Shown: one piece after another, positions 1-7,098 of the stretch | How positions within the stretch are numbered: position 1 is the first letter of the stretch | Layout: every line of letters begins with the position of its first letter | NCBI RefSeq assembly: GCF_016595465.1 | Contig: NZ_JAENIK010000011.1 | Location: 744,001 to 808,000, forward strand | Direction of reading: 5' to 3' | DNA: 64,000 nucleotides | Source: Luteolibacter yonseiensis | Lineage (GTDB): Bacteria; Verrucomicrobiota; Verrucomicrobiia; Verrucomicrobiales; Akkermansiaceae | The notes under the pieces: model-generated | The model's input: only the letters and a program-made list of their open reading frames with translations | What the model was told of the DNA's origin: nothing | Database searches by the model: none | Made by a program: the position numbers and the translations under genes

Positions 1-2
1 CC

Positions 3-977
3 TCGACCACGAACGGATACAACGTGGCCGTGGGCAAATCGGCCTTCGCCAACAACTTCACCTCGAACAACGGCGTTTACATCGGAGCCGGTGCCGCAGA
101 GTTCGCCGATCACACAGGACTCGGAAACACCGTGATAGGTCGTTCCGCCGCAAGATACATGAGCGGGACAGCGGCTTACAATACCTTCATGGGCAACGGC
201 ACCGCCGAGGGAACATCGTTAAATCCGGTCACCGGATCCAACAACTTAGGGCTCGGACGGGAGGCCCTGGTGGCTCTCCGGAGCGCGAACAACGTCACCG
301 CTGTCGGTTCCCAGTCCATGCGGATGCTGACAACGGGGGGAAGTAATACGGCCGTGGGGTATCAGGCCTTGGACAAGCTCACGGTGAACACCGGGAACAC
401 GGCCGTCGGTGCCCAAGCCGGACTGAACATCACGGGACAGCAAAACGTCGCAATCGGTTCGGGTGCCGGCCCCACCACCGGCGCGGAATACAACGTCACG
501 ATTGGCAACGACGCCGGCAGCACCCTGACGGGTAGCAGCAATGTCCTGCTTGGCCACAAGGTCGGTGAAAACCTTCCGGCCGCCACGTTCAACTCCTTCA
601 TCGTTGGGTCGGATTCATCTCCCATTCAAACGGTGGCGTTCGGGAAGGGTCTGCAATCGGCAACGCCGGCATCCGTGAACATCAACACCACCCGAGGCCT
701 CGGCACGAACATCGCCGGCGGCGACATGAACCTACGCCCGGGCGCGGGAACCGGAACCGGCGCGGGCGGCAAGCTCACCATTTTCACCGCCCCGGCCGGA
801 TCGAGCAGTTCGACTTTGAACGGCCTGGTGAACGCCGCGCAATTCGACGCGAGCACCACGGCCGGCGACACGCGATTCCTCCTCTACGACGTCGATTCCG
901 GAACCCTGAAACGCGTCTCCGTCGGTGCCGCGGACTCCGGTGGCTCAGGATTCAAATTGCTCCGCATCCCCAACTGA
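3..977 (+). CDS. Phage tail-fibre/head-like beta-repeat protein, 5'-truncated
   Basis: The frame is open to the left edge of the window, so the true start is missing; about 325 residues are visible. The protein is built from short glycine/asparagine-rich repeats such as NTAVGYQAL, NVAIGSGAG and NVTIGNDAG. These resemble the left-handed beta-roll repeats of YadA-type heads and of phage tail fibres. The last ~90 residues lose the repeat and probably form a C-terminal knob. Two lysis-type genes follow on the same strand, 16 bp to the next start, so I read it as a prophage tail or fibre protein. A non-phage surface adhesin is possible. No chaperone-type intramolecular peptidase motif is visible. 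Confidence 0.6.
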   Translation, partial: STTNGYNVAVGKSAFANNFTSNNGVYIGAGAAEFADHTGLGNTVIGRSAARYMSGTAAYNTFMGNGTAEGTSLNPVTGSNNLGLGREALVALRSANNVTAVGSQSMRMLTTGGSNTAVGYQALDKLTVNTGNTAVGAQAGLNITGQQNVAIGSGAGPTTGAEYNVTIGNDAGSTLTGSSNVLLGHKVGENLPAATFNSFIVGSDSSPIQTVAFGKGLQSATPASVNINTTRGLGTNIAGGDMNLRPGAGTGTGAGGKLTIFTAPAGSSSSTLNGLVNAAQFDASTTAGDTRFLLYDVDSGTLKRVSVGAADSGGSGFKLLRIPN

Positions 978-993
978 TCAGCCACCTGAAACC

Positions 994-1326
994 ATGTCAC
1001 GCGACGAACTCCACGCCATTGCCCAAGCCGACACCCCAGAGGGCGTCCAAGTCCCGAACACCATGCCCGGCCTGATCGCCTGGGGATTCATGCGATTCGG
1101 CACCAACGCCATGATCATGATGATTTGCTTGGGCGTCGGCGGCTATGCCCTCAAAGGCATCTACGCCGATCTCGGCAGGTCAAACATGATCGTGCTCGAG
1201 ATGGTCCGCGCCCAGACCACATCCAACACCCGTCTGGAATCAACCCTCGCGGAGCTTGCCCGTCAGGTCGAGAACAACACCCGGGCCATCACCGATCTCC
1301 AACGCACCACCACCCGAAATCAATAA
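994..1326 (+). CDS. Small membrane protein, probable phage holin-like
   Basis: A 110-residue protein. The ATG at 994 is preferred because an earlier in-frame start at 925 lies inside the upstream gene. One hydrophobic segment (about residues 34-52, with AMIMMICLGVGGYAL) is followed by a polar helical region of about 50 residues that looks like a short coiled coil (TLAELARQVENNTRAI). It sits between a tail-type protein and an M15 endolysin, 17 bp before the endolysin start. That position suggests a holin or other lysis accessory protein. The assignment rests on context and topology only. Confidence 0.5.
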   Translation: MSRDELHAIAQADTPEGVQVPNTMPGLIAWGFMRFGTNAMIMMICLGVGGYALKGIYADLGRSNMIVLEMVRAQTTSNTRLESTLAELARQVENNTRAITDLQRTTTRNQ

Positions 1327-1343
1327 TTCCAACCACCACTCCA

Positions 1344-1784
1344 ATGACCGACTTCCGCACATTTCCCGAATTCTTCGAAACCCTCGACGTGAAACATTTC
1401 CGTGCCGAGGAGTTCACCGAATACTTTGCCACCCGTCGCCGGGGCGTCACAAACTCCACCCCTCCTAGGGAGATCTGGGGGAACATCACGCCAACTATCA
1501 GGATCGTGGACGCTCTCCGCGCTCACTTCGGCCGTCCCATCGTCCTGCTCTCCAGTTATCGCTCTCCGGCCTACAATGCCGCCATCGGCGATGCCGCGCC
1601 CAAGTCGTTCCATATGCAGTTCAAGGCTCTGGACATCGCGGTGAGTGGCAAGACTCCCCGCCAAGTGTTCGCGGTGCTCGACCAGTGGCGCAAGGAAGGC
1701 AAGTTCAAGGGCGGGCTCGGCCTCTACAGCACCTTTGTCCACATCGATACCCGCGGTAACAATGCCACCTGGGGCGACGTCTGA
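1344..1784 (+). CDS. Peptidase M15-family endolysin
   Basis: A 146-residue protein similar to the small M15 (D-Ala-D-Ala carboxypeptidase-like) zinc peptidases that many phages use to cut peptidoglycan cross-links at lysis. The family layout is visible: SSYRSPAYN (residues 70-78), a first ligand His90 and Asp97 in SFHMQFKALDI, and the last ligand His133 in FVHIDTRG. There is no signal peptide, so export would need the adjacent holin-like protein. The ATG at 1344 is used because it gives the usual family length; an earlier start would overlap the upstream gene in another frame. It is the most secure member of the putative lysis cassette. Confidence 0.8.
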   Translation: MTDFRTFPEFFETLDVKHFRAEEFTEYFATRRRGVTNSTPPREIWGNITPTIRIVDALRAHFGRPIVLLSSYRSPAYNAAIGDAAPKSFHMQFKALDIAVSGKTPRQVFAVLDQWRKEGKFKGGLGLYSTFVHIDTRGNNATWGDV

Positions 1785-1815
1785 CCGCCGACGCTAATTT
1801 TCCTACTCGCCCCCG

Positions 1816-1831
1816 GTTAACAAAAGTTAAC
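1816..1831. repeat. Paired GTTAAC hexamers
   Basis: Two copies of the palindromic hexamer GTTAAC are separated by AAAA, so the site is both a direct and an inverted repeat. It lies between the endolysin and the small downstream ORF, next to a terminator. It could be a binding site for a phage regulator or part of a recombination site. Nothing in the window decides this. Confidence 0.3.
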
Positions 1832-1855
1832 ATTTTGGGGGTTCGAAGGGCCTGA

Positions 1856-1882
1856 GCCACCCCTTGACGGGGGTGGCCTTTT
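1856..1882 (+). terminator. Rho-independent terminator after endolysin
   Basis: A perfect 8-bp stem (GCCACCCC at 1856-1863 and GGGGTGGC at 1870-1877) with a 6-base loop is followed by CTTTT. It stands about 70 bp after the endolysin stop and 18 bp before the next small gene. It probably ends the lysis-gene transcript. Confidence 0.65.
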
Positions 1883-1899
1883 GATGTTCATGTGAACGC

Positions 1900-2109
1900 A
1901 TGGACATCCTAGACGCCAAGGACCCGGGGCGCGTCGCGCGGGTCCGCGAGATGCTGCTCCGCACCATCAACAGCGAAAACCCGGCGAAGAAGCACGGCAA
2001 CCGCTACGACGAATGGGAGCAGCGGGTGTACGATGCCAAGGAGGAACTGGCCATCCTGGACAGCCGGCTGTGGGCTCTCGGAATCGACAACGGCGAATAT
2101 CCCTATTGA
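1900..2109 (+). CDS. Small hypothetical protein, prophage-associated
   Basis: A 69-residue, highly charged protein without a signal peptide or membrane segment. It looks largely helical (MDILDAKDPGRVARVREML; AKEELAILDSRLWALG). I do not recognise the family. It is the last gene before the tRNA-Ser and follows a terminator, so it must be transcribed separately or by read-through. It may belong to the same prophage end, but it is not an integrase. Confidence 0.45.
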   Translation: MDILDAKDPGRVARVREMLLRTINSENPAKKHGNRYDEWEQRVYDAKEELAILDSRLWALGIDNGEYPY

Positions 2110-2169
2110 TCCTGCAAATCGGGGCTGTGGTATCAGCGAGGTAACACCCTCGTAACTCACTTAAAATAA

Positions 2170-2259
2170 TGGCGGACAGGGAGGGATTCGAACCCTCGGT
2201 ACGCTTTCACGCACACACGCTTTCCAAGCGTGCTCATTCGACCACTCTGACACCTGCCC
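2170..2259 (-). tRNA. tRNA-Ser (anticodon GGA)
   Basis: The minus strand folds into a class II tRNA. The acceptor GGGCAGG pairs with CCTGTCC with one G-U pair, followed by discriminator G and an encoded CCA. The anticodon stem CACGC/GCGTG holds the loop TTGGAAA, giving anticodon GGA. A long variable arm lies before the T-arm GAGGG-TTCGAAT-CCCTC. The long variable arm and anticodon identify serine. Its 3' end points at the phage-like genes, which is the usual orientation for an integration site. Confidence 0.95.
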
Positions 2260-2335
2260 TTGGAGGGCGGGACGCTAGAAAGACGGCCGCCCGTTGGCAA
2301 TCCATTTTTGTGTTTTTCTCAAAATGAATTTGAAA

Positions 2336-2866
2336 TCAGTCGTTTCCGGCGCGTGCGAGAATCCAGAGAAGGTCGGAAAGACGGTTGAAAAACAGGCGGA
2401 CCACTTCCGGCACCGGCTCGCCGGATTCGTGGAGGGCGAGCACTCCGCGCTCGGCACGGCGGGCGACGGCGCGGGCGAAATCAAGGCCGGCACGGGCCAT
2501 GGAGCCTTCCGCCCCGGGGATGGCCCAGCCGGTGAAACGGATGCCTTGTGCCTCGTAACGGTGGGCTTCCGCGGTGATCCAGGTGAGATCGGCATCCGCG
2601 ATGGCCGCGTATTTTTTCTCAAGGTAGCGCGCCTCGTCTTCGGGTAGGTGGGCGAGCTGCCCCATCAGTCCGATGAGCAGCGATTGGAGGCGGTCGATCA
2701 ATTCGATCCAACTTTCGTCGTGGGAAGCAGCGCGGGCGAGGCCGAGGGCTGCGTTCAGCTCATCCACATTTCCAAGTGCCTCGATGCGCAGGGAGGTTTT
2801 TGCGATGCGCTTTCCAAAGAGAAGATCCGTGCTGCCGGAATCCCCCCGGCCGGTGATGATGCTCAT
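2336..2866 (-). CDS. ATP:cob(I)alamin adenosyltransferase (PduO type)
   Basis: A 176-residue cytosolic enzyme that transfers the adenosyl group of ATP to cob(I)alamin to make coenzyme B12. The PduO-family motifs are in order: an N-terminal phosphate-binding stretch TGRGDSGSTDLLFGKR, RIEALGNVDELNAALG near residue 30-45, the RRAERG motif near residue 135-140, and FFNRLSDLLWILAR at the C-terminus. The length is normal for the family. It stands alone, with no cobalamin riboswitch recognised upstream and no other B12 gene nearby, so it more likely serves B12 salvage than de novo synthesis. The tRNA-Ser lies 76 bp downstream on the same strand. Confidence 0.88.
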   Translation of the reverse strand: MSIITGRGDSGSTDLLFGKRIAKTSLRIEALGNVDELNAALGLARAASHDESWIELIDRLQSLLIGLMGQLAHLPEDEARYLEKKYAAIADADLTWITAEAHRYEAQGIRFTGWAIPGAEGSMARAGLDFARAVARRAERGVLALHESGEPVPEVVRLFFNRLSDLLWILARAGND

Positions 2867-2894
2867 GGGAAAAGGCTAGGCCCGAGAAAAATCA

Positions 2895-2923
2895 ATGTCC
2901 ATCCGCGTTCATCCGTGCTTCCT
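2895..2923. repeat. Dispersed repeat core upstream of queE
   Basis: The sequence ATCCGCGTTCATCCGTG and its flanks match, in the same orientation, the repeat at 23847-23886, and in reverse complement the copies at 23431-23470 and 23983-24020. It ends about 10 bp before the queE start codon. It provides an in-frame upstream ATG at 2895 that is probably not the real start. This is a member of a repeat family that also encloses a GxxExxY gene in this window. Confidence 0.75.
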
Positions 2924-2933
2924 AGGGGCGGCA

Positions 2934-3686
2934 ATGAAACTTGCGAAGCTCGGCGACGGCCCCGAAATTTTCCACACCATCCAAGGGGAGGGGGTGAGCG
3001 TCGGCATGCCCGCGGTTTTCATCCGGGCGTCGCGCTGCAATCTCCATTGTGTCTGGTGCGACACGGACCACACGTGGAATTTCGAGGGAACCCCATGGCC
3101 GCATGAGAAGGATGAGGTTCCGGGATACGCGAAGCACCGCAAGGCGGACGTGACGTTCGAACTCACCCCGCTGGAGGCTGCCGGACGGGTGATGGCTTAC
3201 AATTGCGGACGCACGGTGATCACCGGAGGGGAGCCGCTGTTGCAGGAGAACGCGTTTCTGGAAATGATCGGCCGGATCCGCATGGAAGACCCGGACCATC
3301 AGTTCGAGGTGGAGACGAATGGCACCCGTCTTCCCTCGCCGGCTTTTCATGAGGCGGTGAACCAGTTCAATGTATCGCCCAAGCTGGCGAACGCAGGGAT
3401 GGCGGAGTCGCTGATAAGGAATCCGGCCGCACTGCGGTTTTTCGCCGCTTCGCCGAAGGCGTGGTTCAAATTTGTCGTGGCGGAGCCTGACGACATGCGG
3501 GAAATCGAGGCGCTGTGCGGTTCCCACGGGATTTCCCGGCACCGTGTGCTGCTGATGCCCGAGGGACGGGTTTCGGCGGAGCTGGACCGGAGTTCGGCCT
3601 GGCTGGCGGACGTCTGCCGCGATGGCGGATATCGGTTCTGCGACCGGTTGCACATCCGCATCTGGGGTGACAAGCGGGGAGTCTGA
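2934..3686 (+). CDS. queE: 7-carboxy-7-deazaguanine synthase
   Basis: A 250-residue radical SAM enzyme that converts 6-carboxytetrahydropterin to 7-carboxy-7-deazaguanine in queuosine biosynthesis. FHTIQGEG near the N-terminus and the cluster motif CNLHCVWCDTDHTWNF (CxxxCxxC) are diagnostic. The SAM-binding glycine stretch VITGGEPLLQ follows near residue 97. The ATG at 2934 (MKLAKLGDGPEIFHTI) is chosen because the earlier ATG at 2895 would add 13 residues encoded by a dispersed repeat. No other que genes are in the window. A possible terminator follows at 3737-3774. Confidence 0.92.
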   Translation: MKLAKLGDGPEIFHTIQGEGVSVGMPAVFIRASRCNLHCVWCDTDHTWNFEGTPWPHEKDEVPGYAKHRKADVTFELTPLEAAGRVMAYNCGRTVITGGEPLLQENAFLEMIGRIRMEDPDHQFEVETNGTRLPSPAFHEAVNQFNVSPKLANAGMAESLIRNPAALRFFAASPKAWFKFVVAEPDDMREIEALCGSHGISRHRVLLMPEGRVSAELDRSSAWLADVCRDGGYRFCDRLHIRIWGDKRGV

Positions 3687-3736
3687 ATTCGTACTTCGAG
3701 CCGGATCCCTACCCTCCGCAGGGTTTTGAAATGATT

Positions 3737-3774
3737 TTCGGCTGGCCCCGGCAGGCGGCCGAACCTTAATTTTT
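3737..3774 (+). terminator. Possible terminator after queE
   Basis: TTCGGC (3737-3742) pairs with GCCGAA (3758-3763), with extra G/C pairing inside, followed within a few bases by TTAATTTTT. It lies about 50 bp after the queE stop. The loop region is imperfect, so this is tentative. Confidence 0.45.
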
Positions 3775-3836
3775 GATGAAGAAGCCGCAACTTTCTCTCG
3801 AATGCCGGGTTTTTCCGAGCGTAGAACATCCCCACC

Positions 3837-4226
3837 ATGCACCGCGACCCCCTGCCAACCGACGATTCCTGGGAATCTGATGCCGTTTGGAAGCTGCTTG
3901 ATGAGTCTCCACCGCAGGTCGCAAGTCCCCGTTTCGCGGATGATGTGGTCCGCATGGCGCGGCTCACGGCGGATGAGGTGCCTTGGTGGAAGAAACTGTT
4001 TTCTCCCGCTCCACTCGCCGGGCTGGCCGCCGCTTCAGCAGCGCTCGCCTTCGCGGTGGTGCCGCTTGTCGGACTGTTTCATGAATCCGCATCGCAGACC
4101 GTTTTTCTCGACTCGCCGCAAGCCGTTGCGATCCAGGACATCGCGGAGACCGAAACGCTCATCGCCGCAGCGGACCAGCTTGAAGATTTCAGCGACAACG
4201 AGCTTGTCAGCCTCATCGGGTTTTAA
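3837..4226 (+). CDS. Single-pass membrane protein, anti-sigma-like
   Basis: A 129-residue protein of unknown function. The first ~60 residues are soluble and contain SPRFADDVVRMARL. A basic/tryptophan stretch (WWKKLF) leads into one membrane helix near residues 62-80 (APLAGLAAASAALAFAVVPL). An acidic C-terminus follows. This layout resembles the short membrane proteins encoded after ECF sigma-factor genes in Verrucomicrobia and Planctomycetes, but no sigma factor is adjacent here. The resemblance is by architecture only. The gene ends 39 bp before the HAD phosphatase gene and may share its transcript. Confidence 0.55.
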   Translation: MHRDPLPTDDSWESDAVWKLLDESPPQVASPRFADDVVRMARLTADEVPWWKKLFSPAPLAGLAAASAALAFAVVPLVGLFHESASQTVFLDSPQAVAIQDIAETETLIAAADQLEDFSDNELVSLIGF

Positions 4227-4265
4227 GCGCTTTCCCATCCCGCTCCCGCACGTCAGACTCGCGGC

Positions 4266-4952
4266 GTGAAACATGGTTTGATTTTTGATTTGGACGGGAC
4301 GCTGGTGGATTCGTTGCAGGGAATCGCGGCTTCGGTAAACCATGCACTCGTAGAGGCCGGTCACGCGACGCATTCGCTTGCGGCCGTTCAAGGATTCATC
4401 GGAAACGGTGCCCGCATCCTTCTGGAGCGTGCCGCGCCGGGTGGGGCGGATGAAGCGCTGCTGCTTTCGCTGGAGGAGACATTCAAATCCCACTACGACG
4501 TGTCGTGGCCGAACGGCACCCTGCCCTACGACGGAGTCACCGCCTTGTTGGAAACCCTGCAGAGGCTCGGACATCCGCTCGCTGTTTTGTCGAACAAGCC
4601 GCACCCGTTCACCCAAACCATCGTCTCGCAGATCTTTCCCGGGATCCGCTTTGCGGAGGTCCTCGGACAGCGCGCTGGAATCCACCACAAGCCGGACCCG
4701 GCCGGAGCGTTGGAGATCGCGGAGTCATTCGGCCTCGCTCCGGCGGATTGCATCGTCATTGGCGACTCCACCATGGACATCGAGACCGCGAAGAATGCCG
4801 GCATGAAATCCATCGGAGTGACCTGGGGGTTCCAGGACCGGGCGAAGCTCATCGCCGCAGGGGCGGACGTGCTGGCTGACAACATGGACGACCTGTTGCG
4901 GTTCTGTGGCGGCGGCTTCTCATCCGCGGTGCGACAGGACAATGCGGAATGA
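4266..4952 (+). CDS. gph: HAD-family phosphoglycolate phosphatase
   Basis: A 228-residue HAD superfamily hydrolase, subfamily IA. Motif I is IFDLDGTLVDSL (Asp nucleophile, residues 6-17), motif II is the serine in AVLSNKP, motif III is the lysine in HHKPDP, and motif IV is VIGDSTMDIETAKNAG. A helical cap lies between motif I and II. The sequence is typical of Gph, which removes 2-phosphoglycolate, although substrates of this subfamily vary. The start is an ATG directly preceding KHGLIFDLDG. It is convergent with the TM2 gene, 13 bp from its stop. Confidence 0.82.
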   Translation: MKHGLIFDLDGTLVDSLQGIAASVNHALVEAGHATHSLAAVQGFIGNGARILLERAAPGGADEALLLSLEETFKSHYDVSWPNGTLPYDGVTALLETLQRLGHPLAVLSNKPHPFTQTIVSQIFPGIRFAEVLGQRAGIHHKPDPAGALEIAESFGLAPADCIVIGDSTMDIETAKNAGMKSIGVTWGFQDRAKLIAAGADVLADNMDDLLRFCGGGFSSAVRQDNAE

Positions 4953-4965
4953 GTTTTTCATTCCG

Positions 4966-5355
4966 TCATCCGGGAAGCCGGTTCAATTCATCCACCTGCT
5001 CGTTCAGCGTGCAGAAGTCATAGATATAGCCGATGCCAAGAAGGCCGCCGGTCAGGAGCCACAGGATGCCGGTGCCGATCTTTCCCATGTAAAAACGATG
5101 GATGCCGAACACTCCGAGATATGTCTGGAGGATCCACGCCAATGAATAGTCATATCTTCCGGGCTGGAACCGCGCGTCCGCCTGGCGATCCATGCCGGGA
5201 ATCAGGAAGGCATCGATCAACCATCCCACGCCGAGGAGTCCGAGTGTGAAAAACCAGATCGCTCCCGATATGGGTTTTCCATAATAGAACCGGTGCGCTC
5301 CGGTGAAACCAATGATCCATAAGAGATAACCGATTACGATGCTGTGCGTCTTCAC
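4966..5355 (-). CDS. TM2 domain-containing membrane protein
   Basis: A 129-residue membrane protein with two TM2 units. Each unit has two hydrophobic helices and the family signature around GAHRFYYGK (about residues 19-27) and GIHRFYMGK (about residues 84-92). The helices are linked by GLLGVGWLIDAFLIPG and GLLGIGYIYDFCTL. The role of TM2 proteins in bacteria is not established. The doubled TM2 arrangement is complete, with no truncation. A bidirectional-looking hairpin at 5381-5412 separates it from the upstream reductase gene. Confidence 0.85.
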   Translation of the reverse strand: MKTHSIVIGYLLWIIGFTGAHRFYYGKPISGAIWFFTLGLLGVGWLIDAFLIPGMDRQADARFQPGRYDYSLAWILQTYLGVFGIHRFYMGKIGTGILWLLTGGLLGIGYIYDFCTLNEQVDELNRLPG

Positions 5356-5380
5356 ATCTGCAGTGATGATTCAAACGCGG

Positions 5381-5412
5381 AAATCCCGCCACAAGAATTC
5401 GTGGCGGGATTT
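5381..5412 (-). terminator. Strong hairpin between reductase and TM2 genes
   Basis: AAATCCCGCCAC (5381-5392) pairs perfectly with GTGGCGGGATTT (5401-5412) around an 8-base loop. It stands 15 bp after the stop of the FMN reductase gene on the minus strand. The A/T ends give it terminator character on both strands. Confidence 0.7.
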
Positions 5413-5427
5413 GGAATCGGCAGGACT

Positions 5428-5997
5428 TCAGGACAACTTGGCGACCAATGCCGCTGCCAAGGCTTTGACCGCTGCCTGTTGGGCGGCATCTGCCAGGTTT
5501 CCGTCCGCATCGAATGCTTCGTACGCCTTTGGCACCGATACCTGGTCCGGCAGGACGGAGATATGGATGTTCTCAAGGAACGGCCTGAGCTGGGTCAGGC
5601 TGCGCGCGCCGCCATAACCGCTGGGCGAAGCGGACAGGATCGCCGCCGACTTACCCTTGAGCACCGACAGCGGTTCCTCGTCCGGGGTGTTCGCACGGGA
5701 CACCCAGTCGATCGAGTTCTTCAACGCGGCGGTGATCGTGCTGTTGTATTCGGGTGACGCGATGATGAGCCCGTCGTGCTCCGCGAAGATGGCTTTCAGT
5801 TTTCGCGCATTTTCAGGCATGCCCTCCTCTGTTTCCAGGTCTTCATCGAAGAGTGGAATCCGGAAATCGCGCAGCGCGATGAGGGTGACTTCCGCTCCGG
5901 CCTCGCGTGCTCCCGCAGCGGCGATGGTGGCGAGTTTCTGGTTGTAGGATCCGGCGCGGAGGCTGCCGCCGAAGACAAGGATGCGTGGTGTGCTCAT
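5428..5997 (-). CDS. NADPH-dependent FMN reductase family protein
   Basis: A 189-residue flavodoxin-like oxidoreductase of the NADPH-dependent FMN reductase family (ChrR/YieF/azoreductase relatives). GGSLRAGSYN near residue 10 is the phosphate-binding loop for FMN. ASPEYNSTITAALKNSIDW near residues 78-96 is the family signature. GYGGARS is the second flavin-contacting loop. The true substrate (quinone, chromate, azo compound or FMN) cannot be read from sequence. The old yellow enzyme gene ends 6 bp upstream of this start on the same strand, so the two reductases are probably co-transcribed. Confidence 0.85.
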   Translation of the reverse strand: MSTPRILVFGGSLRAGSYNQKLATIAAAGAREAGAEVTLIALRDFRIPLFDEDLETEEGMPENARKLKAIFAEHDGLIIASPEYNSTITAALKNSIDWVSRANTPDEEPLSVLKGKSAAILSASPSGYGGARSLTQLRPFLENIHISVLPDQVSVPKAYEAFDADGNLADAAQQAAVKALAAALVAKLS

Positions 5998-6003
5998 GAT
6001 TTT

Positions 6004-7071
6004 TCAGGCTGTTGTGGTTTCAAGGGATGCGTAGTCGGTGTAACCCGCGGGACCGTCACCATAGAAGGTGGAGGGATCGGGATCGTTCAGGGGCGCGTTG
6101 CTGCGGAAACGCTCGACGAGGTCGGGATTCGCAATGGCGGTTTTTCCAAACGCCACGGCATCCGCGGTGCCGGAGCGGATCGCCTCGCGCGCGGTGTCCG
6201 CGGTGAAGCCTTCGTTCGCGATGTAAACCCCGCCGAAGGCCTGCTTGAGCGATGGTCCCAGCGCGGGCTGGGCATAGGACTCACGGGCGCAGATGAACGC
6301 GATGTTCCGTTTTCCCAATTCGGCCGCGGCATGATGGAAGACGTCGGAAATATGGGAGTCCCCCATGTCGTGCGCGTCGGCACGCGGAGCGAGATGCACG
6401 CCCACACGATCGGCTCCCCAGACGGAGATGACCGCATCCGTCACTTCGAGCAAAAAGCGCGCGCGGTTTTCGATGGAACCACCGTATCCGTCGGTGCGCT
6501 TGTTGGTGGAGTCCTGGAGGAACTGATCGATGAGATAGCCGTTCGCCCCGTGGATCTCAACCCCGTCGAAACCCGCTGCCTTGGCATTCTCCGCCGCGCG
6601 GCGGTAGTCCCCGACGATGCCGGGGATCTCCGAAATGTCCAGGGCCCGCGGCGTGACGAAGTCCTTGAGCGGACGGATGAGGCTGACATGTCCCGCCGGT
6701 GCGATGGCACTCGGCGCGACAGGCAGCTCTCCATCCAGGTAGCTTGGATCCGAAACGCGTCCGACATGCCAGAGCTGGAGCAGGATCTGGCCACCCGCCT
6801 CGTGAACGGCGCGGGTGACGAGCTTCCAGCCCTCCACTTGTTCGTCGGACCAGATGCCGGGGGTGTTGGGATAGCCGACGCCTTGCGGGCTGATGGAGGT
6901 GGCCTCCGTCAGGATCATGCCGAAGGAGCTACGCTGCACGTAGTAGTCGGCCATCATCGCGTTCGGCACCCTTCCGTCGGACGCACGGCAGCGCGTGAGC
7001 GGAGCCATCATGATCCGGTTGGGGAAGGTGAACGCCCCGGCACGGAGCGGTTGGAAAAGTGGATCGGACAT
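6004..7071 (-). CDS. Old yellow enzyme family alkene reductase (NemA-like)
   Basis: A 355-residue FMN-dependent ene-reductase with a TIM-barrel fold. Visible family features are FPNRIMMAPLTRCRA at the N-terminus, WHVGRVSDPSYL, the substrate-binding pair in HGANGYLIDQFLQ, and STNKRTDGYGGSIENRARF. These match N-ethylmaleimide reductase and xenobiotic reductase members that reduce activated C=C bonds and nitro groups with NADPH. It is complete and of normal length. It precedes the FMN reductase gene by 6 bp and follows a YceI gene by 27 bp, suggesting a redox-stress operon 7725-5428. Confidence 0.88.
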   Translation of the reverse strand: MSDPLFQPLRAGAFTFPNRIMMAPLTRCRASDGRVPNAMMADYYVQRSSFGMILTEATSISPQGVGYPNTPGIWSDEQVEGWKLVTRAVHEAGGQILLQLWHVGRVSDPSYLDGELPVAPSAIAPAGHVSLIRPLKDFVTPRALDISEIPGIVGDYRRAAENAKAAGFDGVEIHGANGYLIDQFLQDSTNKRTDGYGGSIENRARFLLEVTDAVISVWGADRVGVHLAPRADAHDMGDSHISDVFHHAAAELGKRNIAFICARESYAQPALGPSLKQAFGGVYIANEGFTADTAREAIRSGTADAVAFGKTAIANPDLVERFRSNAPLNDPDPSTFYGDGPAGYTDYASLETTTA

Positions 7072-7098
7072 ATGCGGAATGCGGATCGGTTGTTTGCT

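Noticed and set aside
2867-2933. Cobalamin riboswitch considered for the adenosyltransferase gene
   Set aside because: The gap is only 67 bp to the queE start and no B12-box-like sequence is visible.
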